Shown here: one piece after another, positions 35,401 to 44,700 of the stretch | Numbering within the stretch: the stretch's first letter is position 1 | Layout: every line of letters starts with the position of its first letter | Assembly: GCA_963615055.1 (NCBI GenBank) | Contig: CAVEFO010000007.1 | Location: 1 to 50,713, forward strand | DNA length: 50,713 nucleotides | Origin: UBA1822 sp963615055 | GTDB lineage: Bacteria > Bacillota > Negativicutes > Veillonellales > Dialisteraceae | Direction: 5' to 3' | The notes under the pieces: generated by a model | Databases searched by the model: none | The model's input: only the letters and a program-made list of their open reading frames with translations | Told to the model about the DNA's origin: nothing | Made by a program: the position numbers and the translations under genes

Positions 35401-35657
35401 TTGCCAAGCAGGTGAATGAGCAGGATGAAAAGATAGCGGCGCGCGATGAGGAAATCGCCAGGTTGCGATCCTTGATATCCCAGCTCGAGGCCATGGCGGA
35501 AACGGAAGAGCAAAAAGCCATGGCGCACGAAATGGTCGTTCGGTCCGAGGCGGCCGAGCTCGAAGAGTTGCGCAGCATGGCGCAGCAGCTCGTCGCAACG
35601 GCCAGCGCCGATCAGCTCAGAGGTATTATTTATCAATTATCGCCAGGTGGCGTATAA
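20439..35657 (+). CDS. Giant trimeric autotransporter adhesin 1 (YadA-like, type Vc)
   Basis: A 5072-residue predicted surface adhesin that should trimerise and export its own passenger through a C-terminal barrel. A short signal peptide (~1-26, ends IQAAG) lacks the long extension of many type V proteins. Residues ~28-2430 are YadA head repeats with a ~14-residue period (forms like STAIGYGN). From ~2430 to 4550 there are 14 modules, each a W/Y-L-x-T connector, a few head repeats and a neck of the RRITNVAxG ... VNVxQLK type. A coiled coil (~4550-4627), a second head (~4634-4844), a neck, the YadA anchor (from GAGAAAIAALHPLEF at ~4903 to ~4985) and an extra coiled coil (to 5072) follow. Ribosome site GGAAAGGAAGG. 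Residues ~635-1170 use different codons from the rest. Ligand unknown. Confidence 0.93.
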   Translation: MKKRRLMKAAVLAMLLAMAGSGIQAAGVGNQKLGDGSRVTDEFDYQLAAGNLAATSANYAAVYGYMNSAGGAYSTALGSGLVTSEGNTFYNSATGTYSTAIGYANTATVGRSTAVGYRNDANIDYGTAVGVYNLSKGMYGTAVGYGDSATGNYSTAVGNKSSASGTFSTAIGAGEEGTTNSASGIYSSAFGFRNSAGSDYAQAFGTSNTASTLAAGAIVMGSENTADGQNANAFGYKNKASSDQTMAVGAENITVGTAATAMGYSNKTSAANTMALGVSNTASGAYAMATGQMNEAAGAYAFAEGTRNVSGKYNAVTQKTTLYTTAIGYGNEATGVTDVDEDTHGEYAGGSTVALGDSNKVIVNDSVALGQSNTITAGHESVAFGYKNTLNEQGSGIAAAFGGKNTVNSDSDDHPAAAFGSDNITVGIAVGYHNTGVKTQAKDTDPVTDVYPVAIGSENEDSGIGSFNTGSGIGYQNTADPAYTTANAIGTQNSAIKKAAIAIGYKNEAGGDADKETEGGNSNAIGVLNVAAGTNSGAFGYRNYAGAENAIAMGAGNNMTSYDNTDYTAAVTGTGTVAVGYKNNAQTANSTVFGYLNQALVFDTREGMTETSSGENALFGSENTGYGKDAVALGYKNTTGKGSRSYDYRYPSTVTWHTVAIGNQNTVTGVLGQNASSSYGNTIAVGFNNTVTDNYAKAFGVQNRLYGSYNSAFGYDNQFGYSDSYHRGSYNNALGVSNKIEAYTNNNSYSSTYITAVGKSNEIYGSVSKSIAAGFSNTMKYYGSYESAFGAGNTFTDASNSTVAGFSNTMGTSSGYSATNNTILGSGNTINYYSDYSSILGRQNTIKAYDDHIIFFGVGNTSTTTSFSYSGALGSNNTMADGIRNYLIGSDNYTSNHVHDDDGRSVGIGYSNYLRSNDYGRDTYIGVGNNNTNRVEFSTSTLVGINNNPTSGSSSNEGALTHIGLNNVAYGRYATALGQENSGSATYSNALGKSNAINSSYSTAIGFTNTVAGNEWNTAIGSNNKGGSYVVYQQGNYRYSTSTGQAMAVGFNNSSASNYSSSFGANNIVAGTDGTDYAGNKFSADYRGYSRTYYSSVLGIGNRVRSSAWYDSDAQNGERSYALGIDNTTRNNDSTALGAENIVGGSYNGANIYGSGETSYHNYNVAIGVGNEAGGTWYSADLNNFASYAGQYNSYYTLAGGFENKVTGYRNVALGYQNTVSGNGTMDQGTYIVTESAAFGQSNIVKSAANRTDDKNTSHYAGGMSSYVIGHGNVSQAPYSTAIGAVNTVGGTQAYNYWSVGGQAENELDNTALGTGNRVGDGTFQLTYFGTDTVTRPHNTYAGTGIGFQNEVGSNFVTAAGYGNEVVNGDRSAGTNDLGVYTVTYSAALGQNNIIRAIGETVTTGNDTYVMGGEYSYAIGYGNRTQFAGSAALGFGNTVGAATAARSVIDVVANAYFNANTAIGTGNTVGGLFVTDAEGKTYQVSYATGIGVSNEVYGEEATAVGVSNVIEASRAGHQNKDEKNRSSALGSRNRIENSIDTVGVTETIYGDVYNYALGNDNVVRGAGNLAVGRENTVGGASAKQQTADAANTAIGANNVVGGKYVDAEYGEANGRYNLAAGFGNYAIGQENTAIGIQNTIAENVGTLSDSTNSTQHNVLVGILNTVSNATYTAPRMYNVAIGEGNEMRNGYDTAIGFYNTVGGALATNVDSTETMYHVALGSQNKLIGTNGEANAAQMTAIGSGNTTYGRDSVAIGKSSVTGTEDQENDTRESAAIGVRAVASSMKSLAVGVDVTAETVTGAVAVGQNSTVSGNLSAAFGVNNTVTGEKALALGTDNEDVYGDQTIVVGSGNTSAVTTDDVATGTESSVIFGVDSAVTGDRGVAFGVQDTAAGGAVAVGYHSQALGEHSLAMGYAQTVTETGAHATAVGSGYERTEGSEESQTTYYYGTTVSGVSGAAFGVANLVSGNYATAVGAGYYRHTEIDQTGVDYFFQNKAAGDYSAVFGYLNVAEGEHSLAAGTGFVETVDDVDTMYANTASGDRAAALGYANQALAEESLAAGGFSRTGADATGATAIGEGYVVDITDSSGTTTERRYNEATGVGATALGFANIASGNSSTAAGSLSKASAANATALGAGILKETKDGESITAVEYIENEATAEGATAIGYANSASGQWSTALGALSKAKGVGATAAGAGYTKGDGTLVYNEADGDGAIVYGYANIARGNNATAIGSTITVDSTDWVNQAVSAGSTAIGAGNTAGATDKETATAIGVTNVASGANAVAIGVSNAAFADNSVFLGTKNKTTTAGTYATAIGTENVLGGTYALAFGTKNEAAGAYSIAIATEAEATGEKSIAMGYQAKAQAQNSIAIGYQAQAQAANSIALGTNAQATFANSVAIGTNSVSTDSRRDLEKTLETRTTYTVSFGNSTTTDNVTEGTVSRLTNVAEGRETKDTSGKLIAGVGDTDAINVKQLKKYINTVPVFYDHRDANATPFTAEGSYITTNDHWLSTDFWQDGVTHGKDSTAYGYLANAKGEQSSALGYGSTTDTAATDAIAMAGGTVTGAAGIAIGNGASAVTGAAIGTGATSTGSGYAIGTGATAAGEHQLTLGGGNTAGAEYTISVGNGTNDFRIVNLADAQTDKNAADYDGTAAVNVETMKKVLDTMTKSEAIVIYDDDEDGTDWRTTNNHWVATDFDLNDNDSLYTHGLDSTGYGYATKATGTNATAVGYGKSAAEMTAATANFASAFGTLDTASGLYALAAGVENTASGAYSAVVGYTSEAKGERSTALGYAAQATEADSTAIGNNAIAAGAHSIAIGSAYHDISSGTLITQAAGEGATAIGLGAVASGDRALSLGAYQNAAIGVDAVALGAVNAVYGDRSAAFGVQNAIGTAAASAAMSYALGVGNTVTGVQATALGYRNTVSADYGTAAGFGSSVVGARGFAAGVNAAATQDAAAVGSFAAAGGVSSTAVGAQAYARADKSAAIGYQATAVDSRVADDGTDAKINTVSFGHKATDIDPTTSAAYGEALTSRLTHIADGVSDTDAANVRQLKESVIVDFDATYASGGGKWLSTDFGYEDKFTHGENSTAYGYRANAVGNASVALGYQAYTASENGVALGAESVATGAVVSVGHKKDDQYQYIDPDGNVATGTYEDALTRRITNVAKGTDDNDLVNVAQLKEETRTAGIVKWDGIEGTDGEHYLATYFGDKDYYTPGENSSAYGYLTKATGEGSTAFGYAAWALADDGVALGAYSVANGNVISLGHAATDINPETNVAYGSELTRKIIHVADGTKGTDLVNVRTLKLTDPVKSGTTDGGTWLATSETATVSYTPGKFAAAYGSSSEATGTSSVAFGYGAKATAANSVALGEGSVADAVNTVSVGKAAVVSEYGGIIEPGVYRRIVNLADGVADHDLITYAQLKAATVEGGIVDYDTTYAESGKYWLSTSFATAEEKPSLTRGEESVAFGYRAQVAVGADRGAALGYNASVTVADGVAIGADSVASVAGTVSVGHTTSDTNPLTGTNYTDDLTRIITGLAFGADDTDAVSVAQLKYTDPVKTGTTAGVATANHYLTTLDPTTYTPGENSVAYGLGTKGAWAPAKNAVAFGRNAYALAEGAVALGADSVAGEKNTVSLGHKTTDINRETGLFYTEELTRKITDVADAIWDENNEYYNGGTDLVNVAVLRAHTQDAPGIVRTIGEEHNLYTELNDSDKVNPASQAVAYGKQAYAKEANSVALGYKSYAGVEGGVALGSESVASEAGTVSVGHKDGDTYYDYNDNGDYVAKEYEGALLRRVTGLAFGVDNSDAVSVAQLKLTDPVKTGTTDGVADTNHWLATPMGGATYARGENSVAYGYATAATAKNAVAFGYAALAQQENAVAIGADSVAKSKDTVSFGHREGDTKEDRSSYESDLERRIIHVADGVADTDLINVSQLMKQVDSIQVIDWDKDRTSSGKYWLSTDFGKEGVTHGQYSTAYGNYANAKNSLSAALGYAAVASADGSVALGQYSTASQVNTVSVGHTTNDTNPLTGENYTDNLTRRITNVATGTADTDLVNVAQLKLTDPVKTGTNTGVAEENHYLAMDFGNGILGTPGTNSAAYGYRTIAEGDNSVAIGYEAYAIAENSVALGAYSVASEAGTVSVGHKADDLDVGGIEFQKQLTRKIIHVADGILDTSATNYTGTDLVTVAQLRVAAATSGGVVEFNSNYDTADDHYLSTYIAEDGATNNATSAAYGYKANVAAAATNGAALGYGASVTAANATAIGAGSVASVENTISVGDADNNLTRRITNVANGITDTTDDHYNDGTDALTVGQLYTFYLPKSGTYEEGTAGNKWVATTFGRPIDPGENSTSYGAESAATGDRSTAFGYGAKATDDDSTALGAGSTSSGANTVSFGDAKTGLYRRVTNAETGTGPYDAVTLGYLDAAIRDKAGIVDYDFDYEKTGKHWLATSFLETEEEKEAQIERGEESVAFGYKSVAKGDYSTAFGYGAQAPYGNSMALGADSVVNEAYTISVGGEGAERRITNVAAGITDQADPNYNNGTDAINVSQLEAVKNILAINGVKDSTSLKQDIKNVTEGTEAFVDDVKDFSEATAAKKDILEQNGITVDSNISGRLTDVETKMDGLIGGDTTKEGTDSSIIGYGNTTKGDQSSAYGYKNEATGDQSTATGSQNVASGDQSSAYGSGNTAGDARDPTKTGQTAIGADNIVTGQDATGIGTSNVVSGEHATGNGYQNNVSGQDTIATGTQNHVEGTGSSAYGFDNHVTGDGALAYGSGNEARGDGALAIGSNAWATGDGGVAIGTGSRAVENSVAIGAGSVATEKGTVSFGNADDGTTSRLVNLQKGENNNDVATKAQLDTISSKADGFDSRINAISEDTYNTKFDQMEGLIGQTEKNISKVGAGAAAIAALHPLEFDPSEKVSFAIGYGNYQGESAMAIGAFVRPNESITLSLGGSMGNGDNLLNSSISFALGAGPSGLAARSKAALAKQVNEQDEKIAARDEEIARLRSLISQLEAMAETEEQKAMAHEMVVRSEAAELEELRSMAQQLVATASADQLRGIIYQLSPGGV
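22345..23950 (+). other. AT-rich, Tyr/Asn/Ser-rich mosaic segment inside adhesin 1
   Basis: Within the continuous frame, the head repeats here become irregular (many TNNNSYSSTY-like stretches). Codons change from the Thr-ACC, Ala-GCC style upstream to AAT, TAT, AGT and ATT. After ~23950 the Thr-ACG, Ala-GCG style of adhesin 2 takes over. The boundaries are judged by eye and are approximate. Confidence 0.7.
27880..34110 (+). repeat. Fourteen connector-head-neck modules in adhesin 1
   Basis: Fourteen units, mostly 340-430 bp. Each begins with a connector such as HWLSTDF ... THG ... STAYGY, continues with a few head repeats and ends with a neck (TNVAxG ... DAVNVxQLK). The second unit (about 28445-29610) is enlarged by a block of head repeats. 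Confidence 0.8.
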
Positions 35658-35741
35658 TTCCCGGTCTTGTAAGACCTACGATAAAGTTTAGGATTATCGG
35701 CCGGGAAACGGCCTCACATTCATTGGAAAGGAAGGTTCTAT
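35658..35741. promoter_or_regulatory. 84-nt spacer between the adhesin genes
   Basis: Contains two small hairpins, GGTCTTGTAAGACC (35664-35677) and GGCCGGGAAACGGCC (35699-35713), without a T run. There is a weak TTGTAA/GATTAT promoter-like pair with a 19-nt spacer. With no terminator visible, co-transcription of the two genes is possible. The ribosome site GGAAAGGAAGG matches that of adhesin 1. Confidence 0.45.
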
Positions 35742-38700
35742 ATGAAAAAGCAAACGTTCAAATACGCGGTGCTGGCGATGCTCTTGGCGACGGCGGGCGG
35801 AAATGTCTTCGCGGCGGGTACGGGAAATAACCAGCTGGGTACCGGTACCACCATCAATGCCGACAAAAACAACCAAACGGCAGCCGGTACCGAATCCATA
35901 ACGGATGGAGATGCCGCTACCGTCTACGGGTACAAAAACAAAGCGGAGGGGACATCGGCGGTCGCGATCGGCTCCGGTTCCGCGGATGCGTACAACCAAG
36001 CGATCGGTGACTACACGATTGCCATCGGCTATCTGAACAGTGTCGCGGCGGAAGCCGGTGGGGATGCCATCCAAGCGGCGACGGGCATTGGCTACATGAC
36101 GACGGTCTCTGCGTCGTATGCGACGGCCATCGGCGCGTCCACGACGGCGTCCGGCGAACATTCGAGTGCCATCGGGTACAACGCAAGTTCGGAAGGGGCG
36201 TATTCCGTCGCAGTCGGCTCGCTCTCCCATGCGACGGGTGAGTCGGCATCGGCCATCGGTGTCGGCGGCTATGCGGCGGACGGCGTGACGGCAATTTACA
36301 ATGAAGCCTCCGGTAACAAGTCGAATGCTTTCGGGTACCAGAATACGGCGAAAGGCATGTCCTCGAATGCCTTCGGTTCGCAGAATAAAGCACTTTACAA
36401 TTATGCGACGTCCGTCGGTGTCAGCAACGTTGTCGGCGGAAAGAAAAGTGCTGACGGGACTACTTACACGGAGACCGAATCGATTCAGAGCTCGGCTTTC
36501 GGGTATGGGAACTATATTGCTGCGAATTACGCGACGGCGGTCGGCTACCAGAATGAAGCGTACGGGGAAAATTCCGTCACGATCGGCTGGAAGAATATCG
36601 CGTCGCAAGCGAATGCGGTCGCCATCGGGAATCAGAACGTGGGCGATGCGGAAAGCGGGACGGCCGTCGGGCAGCAGAATACAATCTACGGCACGTATGC
36701 GGTCGCAGACGGCACGCAGAACGTCTCCGGCACCACGACGACCACCTCGACGGGGACGACTTCGACGACGCGCACGACGGCGGTCGGCCAGATGAACCGC
36801 GCGACATCGAGCTACTCGGTCGCGATTGGGTACAACAACAATAACCAATTCCAAAAAGACAGTACGACGGATTATGTCACCGTCGGTACGTACTCGGCCG
36901 CCATCGGCGTTTCCAATATGGCGAGCGGCAATTACTCGGCGGCGATGGGGTATCAAAATACGTCGAGCGGGGCGAATTCGTCCGCCATGGGCCAGGAAAA
37001 CGTATCCGGCGCGCAATATGCGAGTGCCATGGGGTATGCCAATAAAGCGAACGGACTGAAGGGCAGCGCCATCGGGAGTCAAAACGAAGTCACGACGGAT
37101 GGCGAATCCGCATCGGCCATTGGTGCGGACAACCTCGCGACGGCCAAATACGCGGCGGCCATCGGTTCGAAAAACGAAGCGAAAGCGGAAGCGGCAGCGG
37201 CCATCGGGCAGAACAATATCGTCACGGCGAGCTATGCCAGTGCCCTCGGTTATCAGAATACGGCGCTTTACTCCTATGCGAGCGCCATCGGTGACGAAAA
37301 CATTGTGTATGCGCAGTATTCCTCGGCTGTCGGCAGCCAGAACGTCGCGCAGCATAATTATGCGTCCGCTTTCGGGTACGGCAACATCGCCGGCACCGCG
37401 ACGATTGCGAAGGATTCCGAGGGAAAGGTCACCGGTGTGACCTATGTATCCGGTGAATACTCTTCGGCTTTCGGGTATATGAACAATACGAATATGCTTT
37501 ATACCGTCGGGAACGGATCTTCGGCCGTCGGGAATCAGAACAGCGCGCAAGGAAATTTGTCCGCTGCCTTTGGGTACAAGAACGTGTCCCTCGGTACGGA
37601 AAGTACGGCATTCGGGAACCAAAATACCGCGGTCGGCACGAATGCCGTCGCCTTCGGGTCCACGAATACGTCCGGTAAGACGTACACGGCGGAAGAGGCG
37701 GGCGGCACCGCGGTGACGACTTCGAATACGGTCGCCGTCGGGTATAACAACCGGGCATACGGCTCCGGCAATGCGCCCGGCACTGTCGATAAATACGGCT
37801 ACAGCTCGGCTGTCGGCTATGACAATACGGCCAATGGGGACTACAGCTCGGCATACGGCTATAAGAATGTCGCAAACGGCGCGTACTCCTCGTCTTTCGG
37901 CGATGAAAACACGACGAACGGAAATTATTCCACGGCGTTCGGCCGCAGCAATACGACGAACGGGATTTACTCGACCGCGGTCGGCTATTCCAATACGACG
38001 AGTGCGGATTACCAGATGGCCGTCGGGATGGAAAACACCTTCGGTGCGACATCGGAGAATACGGAAGCGTCGGAAGGCAAGAATTATAATATGGCCTACG
38101 GCGCGAAAAATATTTCCGGCACGACATACGTGAAAAACGACAAGACGTACAATACGTACAATACGATCGCCGTCGGGTACAACAACCAGGCGCTGGCGAC
38201 GAATTCGGCGGCCTTCGGGAATACGAATATCACGTATTTGGGCGCGGATTATGCGACGGTCTTCGGGTACAACAACAAAGCGTATGCGGATTACTCGACC
38301 ATCGCCGGGGAAACGAATACGACGTATGACGGCGCGGATTATGCGACGGTCTTCGGGCACCAGAATGATGTCCGCGGGCAGTACTCCACGGCGGTCGGCT
38401 ACGACAATGACACGAAGGGGGATTACCAAGTCGGCGTCGGGCTCTACAATAAATTCTATGCCAATACGAAGCTGAAAGCAGACGGTACGCCGGAAACGGA
38501 TTCCAGCGGTCCGATTTATGAAGCAAAAGAGACGGACGCGCCGGGTGGGAAACTCTACAACATTGCGGTCGGCGTTTCCAATGTGTCCGGTACGAATGTG
38601 GACGGAAAGAATACGTACAATACAGTCGCCGTCGGGTATTCCAATAAAGCGTATGCGACGAATTCCGTTTCCGTCGGGAACCAGAACATCACGACGGGCG

Positions 38701-41700
38701 ATGCTTCCGTCGCGACCGGGTACTTGAATGAGATTGCGGGCGCGTATTCGACGGGTTTCGGCTATGACAATAAGACGACGGGCGCGTACCAGATTGTCGT
38801 CGGCGTCCAGAATGAAATGGTAGCGACGTCTTCCGTGACGGAGACGGGGCATGATCCGGACAATGTCGCGGTCGGTGCGAAGAATAAGGCCGGCAAAGAT
38901 TACAAGGTAGGGGACGTCACGTATACGACGGAGCAGGCGACGGCTGTCGGCTATCAAAACTATGCTTATGCCAATTACAGCTTGGCGATGGGCCATACGA
39001 ATACGGTGAATCTCGGTGCGGATTACTCCGTCGCGGCCGGCTACGGCAATACGTCCTCCGGCGCATACAGCGTGCTCTTCGGCTACCAGATGACGACGAA
39101 CAACGCGGCGTACCAGATCGGTATCGGCCAGAGCAATGCTTTCGGGACGTCGGCGGCCGGCTCTTCCGAGGAGACGGACGGCAAGAATTACAATATGGCC
39201 ATCGGCGGCGCGAATACGACGGGCGGTATGTATGCGAAGGACAGCGTGACGTACAATACGCATGACACGCTGGCGGTCGGGACCAAGAATAATGCCGCGG
39301 CGAATGTGAGTGCGGCGTTCGGCTCCGCGAATACGACGAATGTGGGCGCGGATTACTCGGTCGTCGCCGGGTACAGCAATACGGCGAATGCGGAAGGCAG
39401 CACGATTTACGGCCAGGGCAATGTGACGAAGGCGGGCGCGACGTACCAGATTTTCGTCGGGAGCAACAATAAATCGGAGTCCGGGAATTACACGACGGAA
39501 ACGGATGAAGCGACGAGCAATCCCTACGAGGGCAACAATATCGCCGTCGGTGCGCGGAACTCTTCGGGCGCGACGTATACGAAGGATAGCGCGACGTACA
39601 ATACGCATGACACGCTGGCGGTCGGCTACGGCAACTACGCGCGCGGCAATTATTCGTCGGCCATCGGTTCGTCCAATAAGACGGCGGCGCTGGCGGCGTA
39701 CAGCATCGCGATGGGCTATAGCAATGAGGTCGCCGGCCAGTATTCCACGATGTACGGGTATGGCAACAATAACACCGCGGATTACCAGGTCGGCATCGGG
39801 AATCAGAATAAATTCGGCGGCACGCTGAATGGCAATACGGAAGAAAAGGGCGCAGACGGCACGAGCAATGTCGCGCTGAACAATTTGGCCGTCGGCGGCG
39901 GCAATACATCGGGCGGCACGTATACCGTTTCCGGTTCGACATACAATGCCGTGAATACAACGGCGATCGGCTATAAGAATACGGCGAGCGGAAACAATGC
40001 GACGTCCGTCGGCTCGACGAATACGGCTTCCGGTCAGGGCGCTGTCGCCATGGGGTACAACAATACGGCAGCCGGCAAGGACAGTGTCACGTATGGGCGT
40101 CACAATGTGACGAATGCGGAAGGCCAAATCCAAATCGGGCTCGAAAATAAGACGGAGACGAATTCGACGTATCAGACGGAAGGCAATGTCTCCGCGAATA
40201 ATATTGCCATCGGCTACGAGTCCACATCCGGCAAGACGTATCAGAAGGATAGCACGTATTACAATTCGCACGACACCTTGGCCGTCGGCTACCAGAGTAA
40301 ATCGTACGGGAATGAATCCACGGCGATGGGCTATCAATCTGTCGCAAACGGCGATTACAGTGTGGCGGTCGGCTATCAATCCACGGCGACGGGCGCGCAC
40401 AGCGTTTCCTTCGGCGACGAAAATACGACGGAAAGCGATTACCAGATCGCAGTCGGGATCAAAAACAAATTCGGCACGAATAAGAATTACAGCACGGAAG
40501 ACAATGCGTCCGCTTACAATGTGGCCATCGGCGCGGAGGTGACGAGCGGCAGCACGTACACGAAAGACGGCACTTCGTACAATACCGTAAATACGACGGC
40601 GGTCGGCGTTTCTTCCAAGGCGTACTCCACGGATTCCACGGCGGTCGGCTCGCAGGCCCAGGCCGGGGAAGACAAGAAGGGCTATGAGACGCGTGAAGCG
40701 ACGGCTGTCGGCTATAAGGCGATGGCTCTGGGGCAGGATTCCACGGCGATCGGCTCTCATGCGGTGGCGTCCGGTATCGGCGCGACGGCCATCGGCTACA
40801 ATACGAGTGATTCCGAAAGCAAGCTTTTGGCGAGCGGCGATTACTCGAGTGCTTTTGGGACGGACAGCCGGGCGACGCAGGAAAAGGCGACGGCGGTCGG
40901 CTACAATGCGTATGCGAATGGCACGCGCACGACGGCCATCGGGACGAATGTGGAAATCACGCTGACGGGCTCGCTCTTGACGGATTCCGTCGCACTCGGC
41001 ACGTCGAGTACGATCGGCTCTTCGTACGCGTCTCTCTTGGGGATCAGCTCCACGATCGGTTCGGCGGCGAATTATTCGACGGCCATCGGCTATCGCGACA
41101 CCATCGGCAATAATGCGACGGCGTCTTTGGTTGCCGGCTACGGGCAGAATATTTCCAATGCGCATCACTCCACGGCAGTCGGCTCGGCGTATACGACGGA
41201 GTATGTGGAAGACAGTCTTTATGGAAACGAGACGAGTAGCTCTTTCAGCTCGGCTTTCGGTACGATGAATAAGGCAACGGGCGCACGCTCGACGGCGGTC
41301 GGTGCCGGGTATTTCAATGCGTATTCCAGCACGCAAATTTATGCCTTCTACAATGAAGCGACGGCGGACGGGGCGTCTGTCTTCGGCTATTTGAATAAAG
41401 CATCGAAGATGGGCGCGACGGCATTCGGCTCCGGCTTCGTTGTGACGGATGCGGACGGCAAAGTGGATAAAGCGACGTACAATGAGGCGCAGGGGCTCCG
41501 CTCGACGGCGATCGGCTATGCCAATAGCGCGCTCGGCGACGATTCGACGGCCATCGGGCATTTGACGTCGACGGCGGTCTCCACGACGTCTTCCACCGCC
41601 ATCGGGAACGGCTACAGCTATATCCTGTCGGACGGCACGACGAAGTACGAATATACGAAGACGGTCGGAAATCGTGCGACGGCGATCGGCTATGCGGATA

Positions 41701-44700
41701 CGGCGACGGGTGATAATTCGACGGCGATCGGCTACATGAGTCATTCGAAGGGCGCGGATTCGACGGCCATTGGGACGGGCTTCTCGACGACAGGGGCCGA
41801 CGGAAGCGTGACGTATACGTATAATGAGGCGACCGGGAATAAGAGTACGGCGGTCGGCTATGTGAATAAAGCGGAAAAAGATTCCACGACGGCCGTCGGT
41901 TACCTAAACCAAGCGTCCGGCGAGTTTGCGACGGCGATCGGTGCCGGGTACACGGACTCGGGCAATAATTTTGTCTACAACAAAGCGACGGGCGCTTACA
42001 GCTCGGTTTTCGGTTTCGGTAATGTGGCGAGCGCGGCGAATGCTTTGGCGATGGGCTCTTCGAATACGGACGGCACGCAGACGAACCAAGCGGTGTCCTC
42101 GGCTTCGACGGCGATCGGCTACGGGAATACGGCCGGTACGGCTGTCGGCACCGGCATCAACGAGAAGGCATGGGCGACGGCGATTGGCTTCGCGAATACG
42201 GTGAAGGGCATGAATGCGGTCGGGATCGGCCGTGAAAATACGACGTCTTCCGATTCTGACAATGCGGTCCTCATCGGGAAGACGAATACGACGATTTCCG
42301 CAAACGCGGTGGACTTGAAGGGCAATCAAGGCATCAATGCGGCCGGCTACGGCAATGACAATACGGTGTCCGGAAACTACGCGGCCGCTTTCGGCAATAC
42401 CAACAAAGCGTATGAAAAATATGCCGTTTCCATCGGCACGGAGAATACATCCGGCGTGGACGGCGAGGCGAACGGCTACCAGATCACGATGGGCTACTCG
42501 AATGAGGCGGTCGGCGGAAAGGCGGTCGCCATCGGCTATGACAATACGGCGCGCGGTACGAGCAGCATTGCGCTCGGCACGAAGGCGCAGACGGAAGAGG
42601 GTGTGGAGAATGCGGTCGCCATCGGCACGAGTGCCAAGGCGAAGGACAGCCGCACCGATGCTGAAAAAGAATTGACCTACATCACGATTAATACCGTTTC
42701 TTTCGGTGACAGCACCGAGAGCGACGGTTTCACGACGGGGATTGTCTCGCGCCTCACGAATGTGGCGGAAGGGCTCCTCGATACGGATGCGGTCAATGTG
42801 AAGCAGCTGCGTGAATCGATCGGTATCGTCGAATTTGATCATGAATACGCGATGTCGGGAAATCATTATCTCAATACGACATTCGGCATTTCGTCCATCA
42901 GCCACGGCACGGACTCGACGGCGTACGGGTACATGGCGAATGCGACCGGAAACTACGCGACGGCTTTCGGCTACAATACGACGGCGGCGGGCGAAGGGTC
43001 TTTGGCCATGGGTAACGGCGCGGCCACGGCGGAGGATGCCACGAACGGCGTCGCCATCGGCAAGGATTCCAACAGCAAGGCGGAGAATGCGTATGCGATC
43101 GGTACGGGCGCGAAGGCGCTTGCCAAGGACAGCGTCGCCATCGGCACGGGTGCCACGGTCAATGCGGATGCAGGCGCGGGCTCCGTGGCTCTCGGCAGCG
43201 GCTCGGTCGCCTCGAATGTCACAGATGACGCAGGCAATACCGTTTCCGTCATTTCCGTCGGCAACGGGACGAATAATTATCGGATTGTGAATCTGGCGGA
43301 AGGCGTCCAGAATACGGATGCGGTCAATCTGGCACAGATGGAACGGGCGGTCATGGATAAGGTCGCGGGTTCCGGTATCGTGGAATTCAATCATTACTAT
43401 CGCATCTCCGGCGAGGAGAATAAGCATTGGCTCGCGACGACATTCGACGATGTGTACGATAAAGGTCTGGACAGCACGGCGTACGGCTACAAGAGCCGCG
43501 CGACGGGTGCCTACGCCGTCGCAATCGGTTCCGGTTGGGTGGAAACACTGGAAAGCGGCTCGACGGTCGATCATTTGAATCTGGCTTCGTCGTACGGATC
43601 GAATGCATTCGGTTTTGCCAATCAGTCCGTGAATCGCTATGCGACGGCGATCGGCGCGAACAATCTCGCGGGCGATGCGGATCAGGCGGCGAGTGATACG
43701 TACGGCTGGCAGACGGCGGTCGGCTATGCCAATACGGCGACGGGCAATCAGGCAGTCGCGCTCGGCTATGAGAATACGGCGACGGGTGCGGCCTCTGTCG
43801 CGGTCGGCAACCAAGCGGAAGCGACGGGCCAAAGCTCGCTTGCCATCGGTTCTTCCTACACGGATACAGAGACCGGCACGACGAAGACGACGGCCGACGG
43901 TTTCGGTACGACGGCCATCGGTTACGGCACGACGGCAATCGGCACAATGAATACGGCAATCGGCGCGAAGAATAAGGTGACGGGTCCGAAGGAATCCGCT
44001 GCGGTCGTCTCGCAGCTGAATACGGCCGTCGGCAGTGAAAATACGATTTACTCGAAGGCGGGCAGCGGTGCTTTCGGGTATCAGAATACGATCGGCGATG
44101 CGACGACGGGTGAAGTGTCCTATTCGTACGGTGTCGGCTACGGCAATACGGTGTCGTCGGCGTACAGCTCCGCATTCGGTATTTCCAATACGATCGATGC
44201 GATTACGCCGGCGGAGGGGACACCTTCGGCGACGGCGCTCGGCTATGGCAATACGGTCTCGGCGCAGTACGGCACGGCTCTCGGCTACGACAATACGGTG
44301 GCCTCCATGGCGACGGCGGCGACGGTACTCGGCAGCAGTGCGAAAGCGGCCGGTGCGGCATCGCTCGCGCTCGGCAATAAGGCTTACACGACGGCGAACA
44401 ATACGACGGCCATCGGCTATGAAGCGACGGCTAAGGATGCGCGGACGGATGAGGAACAAGCGGCGAACGCAAAGATCAATACCGTTTCCTTCGGCCATGC
44501 GAATGGCGATACGGCAGCTGACGGCACGACGTATGAGGATGAGAGGCTCTCGCGTCTCACGAATGTGGCGGAAGGCGTGGAGGACTACGACGCCGTCAAT
44601 GTGAAGCAGATGAATGACGCGAATATCGTCGATTTCGATAAGAAATATGCGGAATCGGGTCATAATCGCTGGTTGTCGACGGATTTCGACGAAGATACGG

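Noticed and set aside
35694..41744. 2016-residue open frame on the minus strand opposite adhesin 2
   Set aside because: It lies wholly opposite repeated head sequence whose codons rarely give stops on the other strand. The product is low-complexity (Arg/Ile/Asp-rich), with no start signal and no domain.
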